DNA of 64,000 bases from Bacillus sp. ISL-18 (GCF_018613415.1 NZ_JAGGQG010000009.1:107497-171496); one strand, 5' to 3'; positions 44,223-57,159 are shown, counted from the first letter of the stretch. A program made the numbers and translations. The notes: generated by a model not told the origin, from the sequence alone.

Positions 44223-44468
44223 TTAATTATAAATATCAACCATTTTTTCTCTTTGTACTTTCTTGGCGATGGAAAAACCACGCTCTTCAATAATATGCGT
44301 AATCTCCTTGCTGCTAATTAAACTATGTGTATATTCTATTACAATTTTCCCTTTAGGCAATGTCCCTTTGTAGGAAATGATGCCATTCAGTGCTTTTATT
44401 TCTTGTTCGATGGAATGATTCACGTTCATGCAGCATATTCCAGGGACATATAAAGTTACTTGGTTCAT
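44223..44468 (-). CDS. HMA-like small protein lacking the second metal-binding cysteine
   Basis: 81 residues from the ATG at 44468. The fold pattern (beta MNQVTLYVPGICC, helix NVNHSIEQEIKALNGI, strands YKGTLPKGKIVIEY, helix SSKEITHIIEERGF) is that of heavy-metal-associated domains. The usual MxCxxC is GICCMNV here: one Cys pair CC, but no Cys at the second position. A frame continues upstream to 44570 but crosses the promoter sites. FNR and Fur-type sites lie upstream. It may bind copper or another metal differently, or have a regulatory role. Confidence 0.65.
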   Translation of the reverse strand: MNQVTLYVPGICCMNVNHSIEQEIKALNGIISYKGTLPKGKIVIEYTHSLISSKEITHIIEERGFSIAKKVQREKMVDIYN

Positions 44469-44509
44469 AAGGGGTCTCTCCCATCCTGATTTTAGAAGGT
44501 GACTTGCTA

Positions 44510-44528
44510 TAAAATGAAAACCATTCTC
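44510..44528 (-). promoter_or_regulatory. Fur-like site downstream of the inferred HMA-gene start
   Basis: Minus-strand GAGAATGGTTTTCATTTTA matches the Fur consensus at 13 of 19 positions, and ATGAGAA/TTTTCAT arms are nearly palindromic. Placement relative to the promoter is the same as in the flavodoxin case. Confidence 0.45.
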
Positions 44529-44546
44529 ATTTATAAATACATTCTT

Positions 44547-44589
44547 ATCATAATCGAATAGCAACCGCACTTTCCTTGATTTAAATCAA
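44547..44589 (-). promoter_or_regulatory. Perfect FNR box with class II-spaced -10 (HMA gene promoter)
   Basis: TTGATTTAAATCAA (44576-44589) is a perfect FNR consensus palindrome. A -10 TATGAT (minus strand, 44552-44547) lies 33 bp centre to centre. The expected start is near 44540, and a GGAG-type ribosome site lies just before the ATG at 44468. Confidence 0.75.
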
Positions 44590-44615
44590 TTTTTTCATAA
44601 ATAATAAATCACATA

Positions 44616-45317
44616 CTATTGTTCACTTAAATCAACCGGACTTTTAAACTTGTAGTCAGTTTTAAAAATACGATAAATCGGTTCTGGGGATTTTGAATGA
44701 AAGACAGTTGTAGTGGACTCAGGCGTCCCCCTTTTTAAGGTGAGCGTTACATCATCATCGTTTGGAAAATTAGGGTCATAGATAAAAATGGACAGATGGT
44801 TTTCATGCAAGTCATACCCATAGGCAAGAACTTGATGATGTCTTCTGATCTCAAAAGGATTAAGGGATTTTACTCTTATTAAACCCAGTGGTGCAAGCTT
44901 TCCGTTATCAAGGTCATTTTTTATTTTCGGCCATTCCTCTTTCATCGTTCTCCACCCACTACCCTGTGGTACATCGCCTCTACGACTAGCCGAGGGATCA
45001 TCATCCCGAAGGAAAGGATTCATCAAAACCATATATTTCATGAGACCAAAAGGGATATCAAAGCTATCAATCTGACGATTAACGAGATAGTCGAATAATG
45101 CCCCTGAGGAAGGCGCTGTCGGATTGGACGGGATCGGCATTGTTGCTTCAAAATAATCCATAGCAGCATAAATCATTCCACCACAAAGACCGTACGATGC
45201 ATTACCAATGGGAATGTGCCGACCCAAAACGTTTATTCTTTTTAACGGGACATGTGGAAAGCTGTTTCCAAATTTAAAACCAAACGAACTGGGGAGAAAG
45301 CCGGTATGAATTGACAT
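44616..45317 (-). CDS. Papain-like cysteine protease-fold protein, unknown
   Basis: 233 residues from the ATG at 45317 (MSIHTGF), with TAGGTGG upstream. Candidate catalytic residues: Cys45 in SYGLCGGMIYAAMDYF at the start of a helix, His161 in RHHQVLAYGYD, and Asp181/Asn183 in YDPNFPND, the order and spacing of papain-like and C39-like peptidases or transglutaminases. No signal peptide. This type occurs in scattered bacteria and fungi as an uncharacterised protein. A peptidase role is an inference. It has no operon partner. Confidence 0.6.
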   Translation of the reverse strand: MSIHTGFLPSSFGFKFGNSFPHVPLKRINVLGRHIPIGNASYGLCGGMIYAAMDYFEATMPIPSNPTAPSSGALFDYLVNRQIDSFDIPFGLMKYMVLMNPFLRDDDPSASRRGDVPQGSGWRTMKEEWPKIKNDLDNGKLAPLGLIRVKSLNPFEIRRHHQVLAYGYDLHENHLSIFIYDPNFPNDDDVTLTLKRGTPESTTTVFHSKSPEPIYRIFKTDYKFKSPVDLSEQ

Positions 45318-45439
45318 ACTTACATCCACCTAATTTCTTTGAAATAATGATAAAAACATAGCAACAGTTGTTTGACCTTTGGGTTTTATTATATTCCTAT
45401 TTCCTGCTATCAAGAATAAACCAAATATCCCTTTTGGGT

Positions 45440-45470
45440 AAAAAAAAGTCTACAATTTCTGTAGACTCTT
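45440..45470 (-). terminator. Terminator after the 117-residue gene
   Basis: AGTCTACA/TGTAGACT with a 5-nt loop, followed by TTTTTTTT on the minus strand. Confidence 0.85.
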
Positions 45471-45489
45471 TCATTTCAACCATTCTTTT

Positions 45490-45843
45490 TTAAAAAGTGT
45501 CGGAGGGCTGGGATTGCTCTGCTACGTCTGCATTTATTACTCCCATCTCGCCAATATGGTTGCGTGTTTTTTCATCACCCAAATAATAAAGAAAGGAATA
45601 GATCAGGTACAGCCGTTGATCATATTCTTTATTTTGGGGCTGATGATGATATTCAAGAAAAGGAACATGGGCGCGGAAATAGCTGTCCCAATCGGTTTCA
45701 TCGGTTTTATCAAACAGTCGTTCCAGAACAGCCAATTGACTAGCTGTTGCTTCTATTTTAAAATCCCATTCCACTCCATATGGTTCACTAAAAATCTCGT
45801 GTGATTGAATATTAATATAGTAACTGTGCTTTTGTTCTTCCAT
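45490..45843 (-). CDS. Unknown soluble protein
   Basis: 117 residues, acidic. It begins MEEQKHSYYINIQSHEIFSE, with EWDFKIEATASQLAVLERLF in the middle and a Tyr-rich helix (YLIYSFLYYLGDEKTRNHIG). No signal or membrane segment. AAAGGAGATG lies before the ATG. Function not recognised; the pattern looks like a Bacillus-specific regulatory or stress-type protein but this cannot be supported further. Confidence 0.65.
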   Translation of the reverse strand: MEEQKHSYYINIQSHEIFSEPYGVEWDFKIEATASQLAVLERLFDKTDETDWDSYFRAHVPFLEYHHQPQNKEYDQRLYLIYSFLYYLGDEKTRNHIGEMGVINADVAEQSQPSDTF

Positions 45844-46085
45844 GAAATCATCTCCTTTTTATACTTACCGAGACTGACATTGTTTACAACGCCTGGATCA
45901 TCTTTATTTGTGTAATACCCTATCATTTATGAATTTAAAACAGGATCCAACACAAATATGAATTCTACTATTGGTGTCGAAAAATGGCGTTTTTATTGTT
46001 ATTTTGAAATGAATGGATTAAAATTCAAAGGATAACCGATAAATAAAACGAGAAAAGAAAGAATTTTTAAAAAGGAGGAAAAGGG

Positions 46086-46367
46086 ATGTTAAATGAAGAG
46101 TATGAATTGCTGTTAAAGAAGTCTATTGAGGTAGCGCCAGACTGGCTGAAGAAAGATATAGATAGCATCGTTAGTAAAGAACCCCAAGGCGGTATTAGCT
46201 ATCTGATTTCGGAATTACATCAAACCTATACTTTCAGCATCAGACATGTCTTATCAGCAAGCCATCTTGATGGTGAATGGTCACGTGTTTCAAGAGAACG
46301 CCTGAACTTTATTGATAATAACATTGATATTATTGTAGCTCTTTACAAAGAGGCAAAGAATAATTAA
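46086..46367 (+). CDS. Unknown helical protein
   Basis: 93 residues, helical, with a charged surface. Begins MLNEEYELLLKKSIEVAPDW and ends in FIDNNIDIIVALYKEAKNN. AAAAAGGAGG precedes the ATG. No family recognised. It ends in a terminator. Confidence 0.65.
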   Translation: MLNEEYELLLKKSIEVAPDWLKKDIDSIVSKEPQGGISYLISELHQTYTFSIRHVLSASHLDGEWSRVSRERLNFIDNNIDIIVALYKEAKNN

Positions 46368-46375
46368 TCATAAAA

Positions 46376-46410
46376 ATAAACGACCAGAGATGTCTGGTCG
46401 TTTCGTTTTT
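46376..46410 (+). terminator. Terminator
   Basis: AAACGACCAGA/TCTGGTCGTTT with a GATG loop, then CGTTTTTA. It can also serve the convergent thioredoxin gene. Confidence 0.8.
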
Positions 46411-46732
46411 ATTTTTGATTCTGTTCGTCCAAAAACTCTCGAACTTGTTCTGGAGATTTGGCATTCGCACTATGTAAATGAGCAAGCTTTTCACCGTTTT
46501 GGAAAATAAGCAAACTCGGGATGCCCATGACAGAATATTTTTCTGCTAACTCCGGAAAATCGTCACGATTGATTTCGTACCATCCATATTGAGGATAATC
46601 CTTAATCACCTCATCAATGAACATGTTCATGCGCGTACAATCCGGGCACCATCCAGCAAAAAACTTAACGATAACTGGTTGAGTTTCCGAAATCAGTTGA
46701 TCAAATGTTTCAACGTTAGTAATCGCTTCCAT
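46409..46732 (-). CDS. Thioredoxin-family protein (WCPDC)
   Basis: 107 residues, a single thioredoxin fold with active site FFAGWCPDCTRMNMF and cis-proline in VMGIPSLLIF. CPDC instead of CGPC is typical of the YtpP/YdbP-type thioredoxin-like proteins of Bacillus. It would reduce disulfides in the cytosol. Cytosolic, no signal peptide; AAGGAGGGATAAG precedes the ATG. Confidence 0.88.
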   Translation of the reverse strand: MEAITNVETFDQLISETQPVIVKFFAGWCPDCTRMNMFIDEVIKDYPQYGWYEINRDDFPELAEKYSVMGIPSLLIFQNGEKLAHLHSANAKSPEQVREFLDEQNQK

Positions 46733-46884
46733 CTTATCCCTCCTTTCAAAATTTTGTTTTTACTATAGCATTAGTGTAAAGTCATTTTACATTTTTTTCA
46801 ATAGATTTGTTTGATTAGAATAACGAATGACAGTGCTTCTTTCATTTCGTTCTCTATAAGCGTTTACCTTTAACAGAGCCTAAA

Positions 46885-46917
46885 TGAAAATAGAGCAAGC
46901 TTTTAAGCTGCTCTATC
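46885..46917 (-). terminator. Terminator of the sugar operon
   Basis: ATAGAGCAGCTT/AGCTTGCTCTAT, followed on the minus strand by TTTTCATT. It lies 14 bp beyond the lacI-type gene. Confidence 0.8.
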
Positions 46918-46930
46918 TTGTGTACAGAAA

Positions 46931-47938
<1,008 letters not shown>

Positions 47939-47988
47939 CTACTTAACTCATATTTATATCGTGTCATGCACCAAACCATGTCTGGTGA

Positions 47989-48870
47989 CTACAATACTTC
48001 CTCAATGGTTTTCTTTTTGAAAAAATGAAGCTTCGTTTCAGAAATGATAATCGCAATAAGAATCAAGATGGCTCCCATGATCATTTTTATGGTGATAACC
48101 TCACTTAAGAGGATAATGGAAAATACCATACCCCATAAAGCTTCGGTTGATAAAATAATGGCTGCATTTGTTTCCGTTGTATATTTTTGCGCAAACGTCT
48201 GCAGTAAAAACGCAATCGTCGTGGAAAAAACCCCCAAGTATAACACGTTGGAAACTCCTTCTCCATTCATCGAAAAGCTTGTTTCTCCTTTGAATAGGAC
48301 GACAATCAATCCTAAAACCGCCGCGGTTGCCATCTGAATAATCGTTAATAGAATCGGATCCTCATCTTTGACAAACTGTGCCGTGTAGAAAATATGGAAA
48401 GCAAATCCTACCGCACACAACAATGTAAGCAAGTCCCCTAAGTTTACTTCAGCCGTAAGCTTTAGAGAGATGACGCCGACCCCTGTAATCGCCAGAAGGG
48501 ATCCAAAAAGCTCATACTTATCCATTTTCCGCTTATAAATAAAGAACGCAATAAACGGAACAATGACCACATTTACCGCAGTCAGAAAGGCATTTTTGGA
48601 AGGTGTTGTATATTGCAGCCCAACCGTTTGCAAGGCAAATGCCAAGTATAAAAAGAATCCAATAACGGAGCCTTTTATAATCGTGCTCTTTTTAATCATT
48701 TTTAGTTTCTTAAAAAATACAAGACTCAGCAAAAGGACACCAACCAAAAACCGAATCGCCAAAATCTGGTACGGTGTAAAGTACTCGAGTGAAACCGCAC
48801 TTGCCACAAATCCGCTTCCCCAAATAACGGCTACAATCGTAAGAGCGATTTCGCCAACATGTTTACGCAT
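47989..48870 (-). CDS. EamA/DMT-family transporter
   Basis: 293 residues with ten transmembrane helices in two EamA halves (LTIVAVIWGSGFVASAVSLE at the start, and AAIILSTEALWGMVFSIILL in the second). The ATG follows the stop of the glycosidase gene immediately, with GGAGGACTAA as ribosome site inside that gene, so it is translated together with it. In this operon it might export a sugar or metabolite; the function is not known. Confidence 0.85.
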   Translation of the reverse strand: MRKHVGEIALTIVAVIWGSGFVASAVSLEYFTPYQILAIRFLVGVLLLSLVFFKKLKMIKKSTIIKGSVIGFFLYLAFALQTVGLQYTTPSKNAFLTAVNVVIVPFIAFFIYKRKMDKYELFGSLLAITGVGVISLKLTAEVNLGDLLTLLCAVGFAFHIFYTAQFVKDEDPILLTIIQMATAAVLGLIVVLFKGETSFSMNGEGVSNVLYLGVFSTTIAFLLQTFAQKYTTETNAAIILSTEALWGMVFSIILLSEVITIKMIMGAILILIAIIISETKLHFFKKKTIEEVL

Positions 48871-50547
48871 TTAGTCCTCCAGTAATTTTTTCTCTAAAAG
48901 TTCCAAAAAGACACTAGATGTCCATGTAAAGGAGGTATCTACAAGGCCTTTACCGGAAATAGGGTCAAAGTTCTCTGCCATCCCACCTACTAACGTAAGA
49001 TTCAGAAACTTATCTCGAATCCTCTTTCCATTCTCACTGTAGCCAAAATTTGTTAAAGAATCAACAAAAAGATAGGTAACAGGCGCCCAAATCGGCCCAA
49101 GCCAATAGCCATTTTCTTTATAAAACGGACTTGACAACATTTCGGTTGCCAGACCATATGGAGTTTCAAAGTTTTCGATTAGATCTTCGACAAGCTGATT
49201 CATGACCTCTTCATTCAAACGATAGCCAATGATCACGGGCAATCGCAAGATCAAACTGGAACGGATGTTGATCTTTTCCGCATTTTTTCCAACACGTCCA
49301 AAAAAACCATTTTCATCATAAAGCCGCTCCATCAGTAATTCAAATAAGGAATCTGCCTTTTTAATAAATTGTTTCGCTTCTGCCTCTTCCCCAAGCATCC
49401 CAGCAAAACGAGATAAACTATCATACGACCTGATTAAAAAGCTCGCTAAATCTGGTGCTTCGACCGGCATTCCTTGATGAAACAAGGACGCATTATCCCA
49501 CCCTGAGTCATTTCCATGCTTGTAATGTGGAAGTCTGCCTTCATAGGTTCTATATCGATCATAATATTCCATGACCTTTTTAGTAGATTCATAAATCTCC
49601 CGCAGCCGATTTTCATCCTTAAAATAGTCATTCATATCCATCAGCTTTTCATACACATACGTAAAAATCGGCGGTTTAATACAGTTATAGGATACAAATT
49701 TATCATTTACAAAATCAGGATAAGCCCCTGATTCGTCCTGGGTATGGATAAATATTTTTAACTGCGAAAAAGCAAGCTCCGGGTACTTTGCACCTAAATG
49801 CAAGGCATTAAAACAGTTATCCCATGACCAAATATTATACATCCAAAGTTTTGACATATACATCGCATAATCGTTTAAGAGACCATGGGGATGGACCACG
49901 CTTGACCAGGTAATATAGGCAGCCCGATCAATTGAGTCCTGGTAAATCTCGCTCTTCTTCGTAACATTTGCGATCCATTCCCGATAAAGCTTTTCGACCT
50001 TTTCCTTCCCTGCTTGAAAACTTGCGTAGGGCTTTGGTTTATAAACCGTGCGATAGCTTTCCATGACAAAATGGCCATTTTTCATGCGAATATCGATAAA
50101 ATCATTTCCAATTACATTCCAGGGTGCCTCAACTGAGATTTCGCCTGACAGCCTGCTGATCATCAGTTTTATTTCCTTCGGATAGAGGTGGTATTCATAC
50201 ACCCCCTCTTTGTATTCATATAAGGTATCGTACTTCACTTTCGTTGCCTGCAAACGGACCTCGATTCCGCTTGTTTGAATGTGAAGTTCATCCTCCTCTG
50301 GAAGAATGATTTCCGCGTACTTCTCTTCCTTTCCTGCTAAATGGAAGCGCAAAGCCGTTTCTGTTGCGGTAATGATGAACTCTTTTTCAACGCCATCCTC
50401 TAACAAATCAAGTTTAAACAGCTTAGATGGTGCGTCATCCCCGCCATGTACGTCTCGTATATAAATTTCCTTAGACTCCTTTTCCAGTGATACACAAAAA
50501 TAAGAACCAAATCTGGAAAAAGGAATTTCTTTGATATCAAGTTTCAT
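48871..50547 (-). CDS. MGH1-like / amylo-alpha-1,6-glucosidase-like glycoside hydrolase
   Basis: 558 residues. N-terminal beta domain (about 1-180) followed by an (alpha/alpha)6 barrel with WMYNIWSWDNCFNALHLG, YKHGNDSGWDNASLF (likely acid Asp), YWLGPIWAPVTYLFVDSLTN and AENFDPISGKGL (likely base Glu). This is the pattern of the MGH1-like family (GH63-related) including mannosylglycerate hydrolases and trehalase-like enzymes. No signal peptide, so it acts on an imported sugar. It lies between the beta-galactosidase and EamA genes. Exact bond specificity cannot be told. Confidence 0.82.
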   Translation of the reverse strand: MKLDIKEIPFSRFGSYFCVSLEKESKEIYIRDVHGGDDAPSKLFKLDLLEDGVEKEFIITATETALRFHLAGKEEKYAEIILPEEDELHIQTSGIEVRLQATKVKYDTLYEYKEGVYEYHLYPKEIKLMISRLSGEISVEAPWNVIGNDFIDIRMKNGHFVMESYRTVYKPKPYASFQAGKEKVEKLYREWIANVTKKSEIYQDSIDRAAYITWSSVVHPHGLLNDYAMYMSKLWMYNIWSWDNCFNALHLGAKYPELAFSQLKIFIHTQDESGAYPDFVNDKFVSYNCIKPPIFTYVYEKLMDMNDYFKDENRLREIYESTKKVMEYYDRYRTYEGRLPHYKHGNDSGWDNASLFHQGMPVEAPDLASFLIRSYDSLSRFAGMLGEEAEAKQFIKKADSLFELLMERLYDENGFFGRVGKNAEKINIRSSLILRLPVIIGYRLNEEVMNQLVEDLIENFETPYGLATEMLSSPFYKENGYWLGPIWAPVTYLFVDSLTNFGYSENGKRIRDKFLNLTLVGGMAENFDPISGKGLVDTSFTWTSSVFLELLEKKLLED

Positions 50548-50593
50548 GGATTCTTTCTCCTTTTACGCCAAAGCAGAGTTTCCACTGCTTATG

Positions 50594-53674
<3,081 letters not shown>

Positions 53675-53706
53675 CTATGTTGAAATCCGGGCATTTTTTT
53701 TGAAGA

Positions 53707-54528
53707 CTACTTGATTGAACCACTAATTCCTTCCACTATGTACTTCTGAGCAAACAAGAATACTACTACAGGCGGAATAATCATGATTAAAGTAATCGAC
53801 ATAATCGGTAAAATTTGCAGGTTATGAATTCCCTTAAACGCTGCAAGGCCCAATGCCAACGTATATTTTGATTGGTCCTGAAGGTAAATTAATGGACCTA
53901 GGTAGTCGTTCCATACTAATAAAATATTTAATACCGCGATTAAGATGAGCGGAGCCTTCATAATCGGCAAGAATATTTTATAAAAAATCTGAAATTCATT
54001 CGCTCCATCAATTCTCGCGGCATTTTCAAGATCCTTAGGTATATTCATCAGGAACTGTCTTAGCAAAAAAATATAATAGGCAGACCCAAAAAACGCTGGG
54101 ACAATTAATGGCTTTAACGTATTAATCCAACCGAATAGGTTAAATTCCATATATAAAGGAATCATCGTTACATCCCATGGAATCATCATCGTTGAAAGCA
54201 ATAGGATGAAGAGGATATTTTTATATTTAAAATCATATCGTGCAAACCCATAGGCAACCAAGGAACATGAAATCAATTGTCCTAAAGTTGTCATCACAGT
54301 AACAAGAACCGAGTTCATAAAATACCTTCCAAAAGGCTGGCTGTTCCAGGCATCCCTAAAGTTGCCCCACTGAGGAACGTCCGGAAAAATCTTTGGCGGA
54401 AAGCTGAAAACCTCGGTCTGGGTTTTTAAAGCAGATAGAATAACCCACACAAACGGCATTAAGAAATAAAGTGAAAATAACCCGAGAAGGATGTATACGA
54501 TTGTTTTGTGCTTCCTTGAGATCTTCAT
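53707..54528 (-). CDS. Carbohydrate ABC importer permease (MalG/GanQ type)
   Basis: 273 residues, six transmembrane helices, with the EAA loop NAARIDGANEFQIFYKIFLP that contacts the ATPase. The C-terminal GISGSIK is typical of the MalG-type partner. It forms a heterodimer with the permease encoded 5 bp upstream. No ATPase gene lies in the cluster, as in most Bacillus sugar importers, which use the shared MsmX ATPase. Confidence 0.92.
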   Translation of the reverse strand: MKISRKHKTIVYILLGLFSLYFLMPFVWVILSALKTQTEVFSFPPKIFPDVPQWGNFRDAWNSQPFGRYFMNSVLVTVMTTLGQLISCSLVAYGFARYDFKYKNILFILLLSTMMIPWDVTMIPLYMEFNLFGWINTLKPLIVPAFFGSAYYIFLLRQFLMNIPKDLENAARIDGANEFQIFYKIFLPIMKAPLILIAVLNILLVWNDYLGPLIYLQDQSKYTLALGLAAFKGIHNLQILPIMSITLIMIIPPVVVFLFAQKYIVEGISGSIK

Positions 54529-54533
54529 TTCTA

Positions 54534-55457
54534 CTACTTCCCTTCTTTTTTCACTTCATTTTCATAAAAGACCCATGCGGATGATGATTTAAAGATTAAC
54601 ATCGTTAAAAGTAAAATAATGACGAACATGAACCAGGCGTTAGCACTTGCATAGCCTAAATGATGGTGCTTAAATGCATTATTAAAAACATATATACCGT
54701 AAAAATAAGTTGATTTTAACGGCCCGCCGCCTGTTAACAGGAGAACCAGTGTTAATTGCTGCAATGCCGCAATAACAGAAGTAATCACGTTAAATAGAAT
54801 CGTTGGCGTAATACTTGGGATGGTAATGCTAATGAACTGGCGAATCGGGTTCGCACCGTCAATAGCTGCCGCTTCATATATTTCAGCAGGAATTCCCTTA
54901 ATATCCGTATAGAAAATCAGCATCATGGTACCGACTCCCCAGGCACTTGCGATGACGATTGTAAGAATGGCCCACTTTGGATCGATAAGCCATTTGGGCC
55001 ATTCTACTCCAATGAAGGATAAAGCGTAGTTTAATATTCCGTACTGAGAGTTGAAAATCCATCCCCATATAATAGAAATGGCTACACCGGAAACAACAGC
55101 GGGCAGATAGAAAATAGTACGGAATAGTTTCATTCCTTTTACAGGTTGGGTAATAAGTAGGGCAAGAATTAAGGCGATAACGAGATTTAACGGAACAAAT
55201 ATTGCGGCAAATTTAAAGGTAATACCTAAGGATTTATAAAATTGCGGGTCGTGTGCAAACATATTTTTATAGTTGTCCATCCCAATAAATGTCGGGTCAC
55301 TTGTAATCGGCCAATCAAAGAAACTCATGACTAATGAAAAAGCCAATGGTCCCAAGGTAAACACCAAAAACCCAATGATCCAAGGCGAAATAAATAAATA
55401 GGGTACTTTTCTACCTACCAGCTGATAGCTATTCGCTTTCTTCGATTTACTAAACAT
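54534..55457 (-). CDS. Carbohydrate ABC importer permease (MalF/GanP type)
   Basis: 307 residues, six transmembrane helices, with EAA loop YEAAAIDGANPIRQFISITI. The N-terminal part (YLFISPWIIGFLVFTLGPLA) is that of the MalF-like family. It pairs with the MalG-type subunit encoded next. Translation may be modulated by the stem-loop in the gap after the binding-protein gene. Confidence 0.92.
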   Translation of the reverse strand: MFSKSKKANSYQLVGRKVPYLFISPWIIGFLVFTLGPLAFSLVMSFFDWPITSDPTFIGMDNYKNMFAHDPQFYKSLGITFKFAAIFVPLNLVIALILALLITQPVKGMKLFRTIFYLPAVVSGVAISIIWGWIFNSQYGILNYALSFIGVEWPKWLIDPKWAILTIVIASAWGVGTMMLIFYTDIKGIPAEIYEAAAIDGANPIRQFISITIPSITPTILFNVITSVIAALQQLTLVLLLTGGGPLKSTYFYGIYVFNNAFKHHHLGYASANAWFMFVIILLLTMLIFKSSSAWVFYENEVKKEGK

Positions 55458-55488
55458 AAGATGTCCCCTTAAAGTTCAGATTAATAGG

Positions 55489-55529
55489 GAGGAAAGCACC
55501 CAACATTCTCCTGTGAAGTGCTTTACCTC
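55489..55529 (-). promoter_or_regulatory. Intercistronic stem-loop between binding-protein and permease genes
   Basis: On the minus strand GAGGTAAAGCAC pairs with GTGCTTTCCTC (one bulged T) around an 18-nt loop. There is no long T run. Such stems after the first gene of a sugar ABC operon let the cell keep far more binding protein than permease, by 3' end protection or partial termination. Confidence 0.65.
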
Positions 55530-55545
55530 ATAACGTACTTTCGTC

Positions 55546-56781
55546 TTACTCCGTAACACTGCTTAATGCTTCTTTTGGATCCATGAATGTGCTTGGGTTG
55601 AAGATCTCCTCGAATGCAAGATTTAAATTTTCAGATACTTGGCTCCAGTCATCAACGATGAAGGAAGATGGAGTGTAGCCATCACTCTTTTCCAACATGG
55701 AGTAGAACACATTTCTAATTTCATCCTGCTCAAGTTTTTCACTTTTTACGACCGATTTTAGAACGGGCAACTCGAAATCGATTCTTGCTTTATTCGCTTC
55801 TTCACTAGTCCAGAATTTAATGAACTCAAATGCTTCTTTTTTATGCTTCGAATCCTTCGAAACAGAAATACCTGAAGAGCTTAAAATACTGACACTTTTT
55901 CCATTTTTAAACTTCGGTAATTCAACTACACCATAATCAATGCCCGCTTCTTTTAATGGTTTTAATCCCCATGCACCATAAACAAACATGGCTACTTTAC
56001 CAGATTTCATTTCTGTATCACCTGAACCCTCAGTGGTAATGGCGGTGCCTTTCTTCGCCATGTTCTGGAACATTTTAAAAACTTCCACTGATTTCTTAGA
56101 ATCCAGATTTCCTTTTAGGTTTCCATCCTTATCGACATAGGAAGCGTTGTTACCCCATAGGTACATTTCAAAATCATATGGATCTGGCTTGCCGGAGAAA
56201 GCAAATCCCGTTACTTTCGTATCTTTGTTTGTCAGCTTATTCGCTGTTTCTTGAAGATCATCCCAGGTCCAACCCGCTTTTGGATATTCAACGCCAGCTT
56301 TATCAAAAAGGGCTTTGTTATAGTAAACGACGTGAGTAGTGTATCCAACTGGCAGTCCAAGGATTTTTCCATCAGCTGAATTGTAGTTCCAAAGAGTGTT
56401 ATAGAAATTATCTTTGTACTCTGCACCCTCTTTTTTAATATAGGAATCTAGCGGTTCCAAGGCATCTTTATATTGTGGGTAGTTCCACATATACATAACG
56501 TCTGGAGCATCCTTCGCGCCCATACCAGCTGTGATTTTTGTATCATAATCACTTCCGTAAGCTTCTAAATCAACTTCGATATTTTTATGAGTTTTATTAA
56601 ATTGATCAATCAAACCTTGCTGTAATTTAACATCGTCCCCCACATCCCATGTCGCAAATCGTATTTTGGTTTTGCCGTCTGCTGTTTTCTCGCTGCTGCC
56701 AGCGTCAGACGATGAACTACAACCTGCTAAAAGAAAAATTGTTGCGATAAATAAAGATAAAATTGGTTTTACTAGCTTCAT
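55546..56781 (-). CDS. Sugar ABC importer substrate-binding lipoprotein
   Basis: 411 residues. Lipobox in FLLAGCSSSSDAG, so it is anchored outside the membrane. The type II binding fold has KIRFATWDVGDDVKLQQGLI, the hinge-forming VYYNKALFDKAG and GWTWDDLQETANKLTNK, and AFEFIKFWTSEEANKARIDF. First gene of the operon. The presence of a beta-galactosidase suggests a galactoside or galactan oligosaccharide as ligand. Start preceded by AGGAGGATC. Confidence 0.93.
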   Translation of the reverse strand: MKLVKPILSLFIATIFLLAGCSSSSDAGSSEKTADGKTKIRFATWDVGDDVKLQQGLIDQFNKTHKNIEVDLEAYGSDYDTKITAGMGAKDAPDVMYMWNYPQYKDALEPLDSYIKKEGAEYKDNFYNTLWNYNSADGKILGLPVGYTTHVVYYNKALFDKAGVEYPKAGWTWDDLQETANKLTNKDTKVTGFAFSGKPDPYDFEMYLWGNNASYVDKDGNLKGNLDSKKSVEVFKMFQNMAKKGTAITTEGSGDTEMKSGKVAMFVYGAWGLKPLKEAGIDYGVVELPKFKNGKSVSILSSSGISVSKDSKHKKEAFEFIKFWTSEEANKARIDFELPVLKSVVKSEKLEQDEIRNVFYSMLEKSDGYTPSSFIVDDWSQVSENLNLAFEEIFNPSTFMDPKEALSSVTE

Positions 56782-56821
56782 AGTGATCCTCCTTTTATTC
56801 TGACAGATTGATTATATTATG

Positions 56822-56863
56822 AGTTTTACTAAATGTAAACGCTATTATTATAGTTTTACTAAA
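56822..56863. promoter_or_regulatory. Tandem operator repeats and cre-like site
   Basis: AGTTTTACTAAA occurs at 56822-56833 and 56852-56863, exactly 30 bp apart, three DNA turns. Between them AATGTAAACGCTATTATT matches cre except for one fixed C. The repeats are good candidates for the LacI-type regulator of the operon, with CcpA control in between. Confidence 0.65.
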
Positions 56864-57069
56864 AATATTTTTGAATCAACTTCATTTAGGTGTGATCCTT
56901 TAAGGAATTATAAGGTTTACAGAGTTTAGTAAATAAATAAACAATTAATGATGATGGAGTAAAGATGGTTTTTATATTGGGTAATTTTAGTAAAAAATAG
57001 ATAAGGAACTATTCAAGTAATGCTTGCCTCGTTTGTAGAGAAGTTAGAGCGGAAAAATGAAGAGTCACA

Positions 57070-57101
57070 TAAAATAAGGCCTGCCAAGAATGGCAGACCT
57101 A
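57070..57101 (-). terminator. Terminator after the RCC1-repeat gene
   Basis: AGGTCTGCCA/TGGCAGGCCT with an AAGA-type loop, followed on the minus strand by TATTTTATG. It lies about 60 bp beyond the stop. Confidence 0.65.
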
Positions 57102-57159
57102 ACAAATTAACTATTATTCCCCTCAAATCCCTCCATTTTTTTATCGGGAATTAGGCTTA

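Larger units (their letters stand above)
56782..57159. other. Promoter region of the sugar operon
   Basis: AT-rich. It carries the AGTTTTACTAAA repeats, a cre-like element and, further left, GTTTAGTAAATAAA (about 56934) and TTTTAGTAAAAAA (about 56986), inverted versions of the same core. At its right end is the terminator of the RCC1 gene. Confidence 0.65.

Noticed and set aside
46856..46870. cre-like CTATAAGCGTTTACC upstream of the thioredoxin gene
   Set aside because: It breaks the conserved TG of the consensus, and its position is more than 120 bp from the start codon; too weak to claim.
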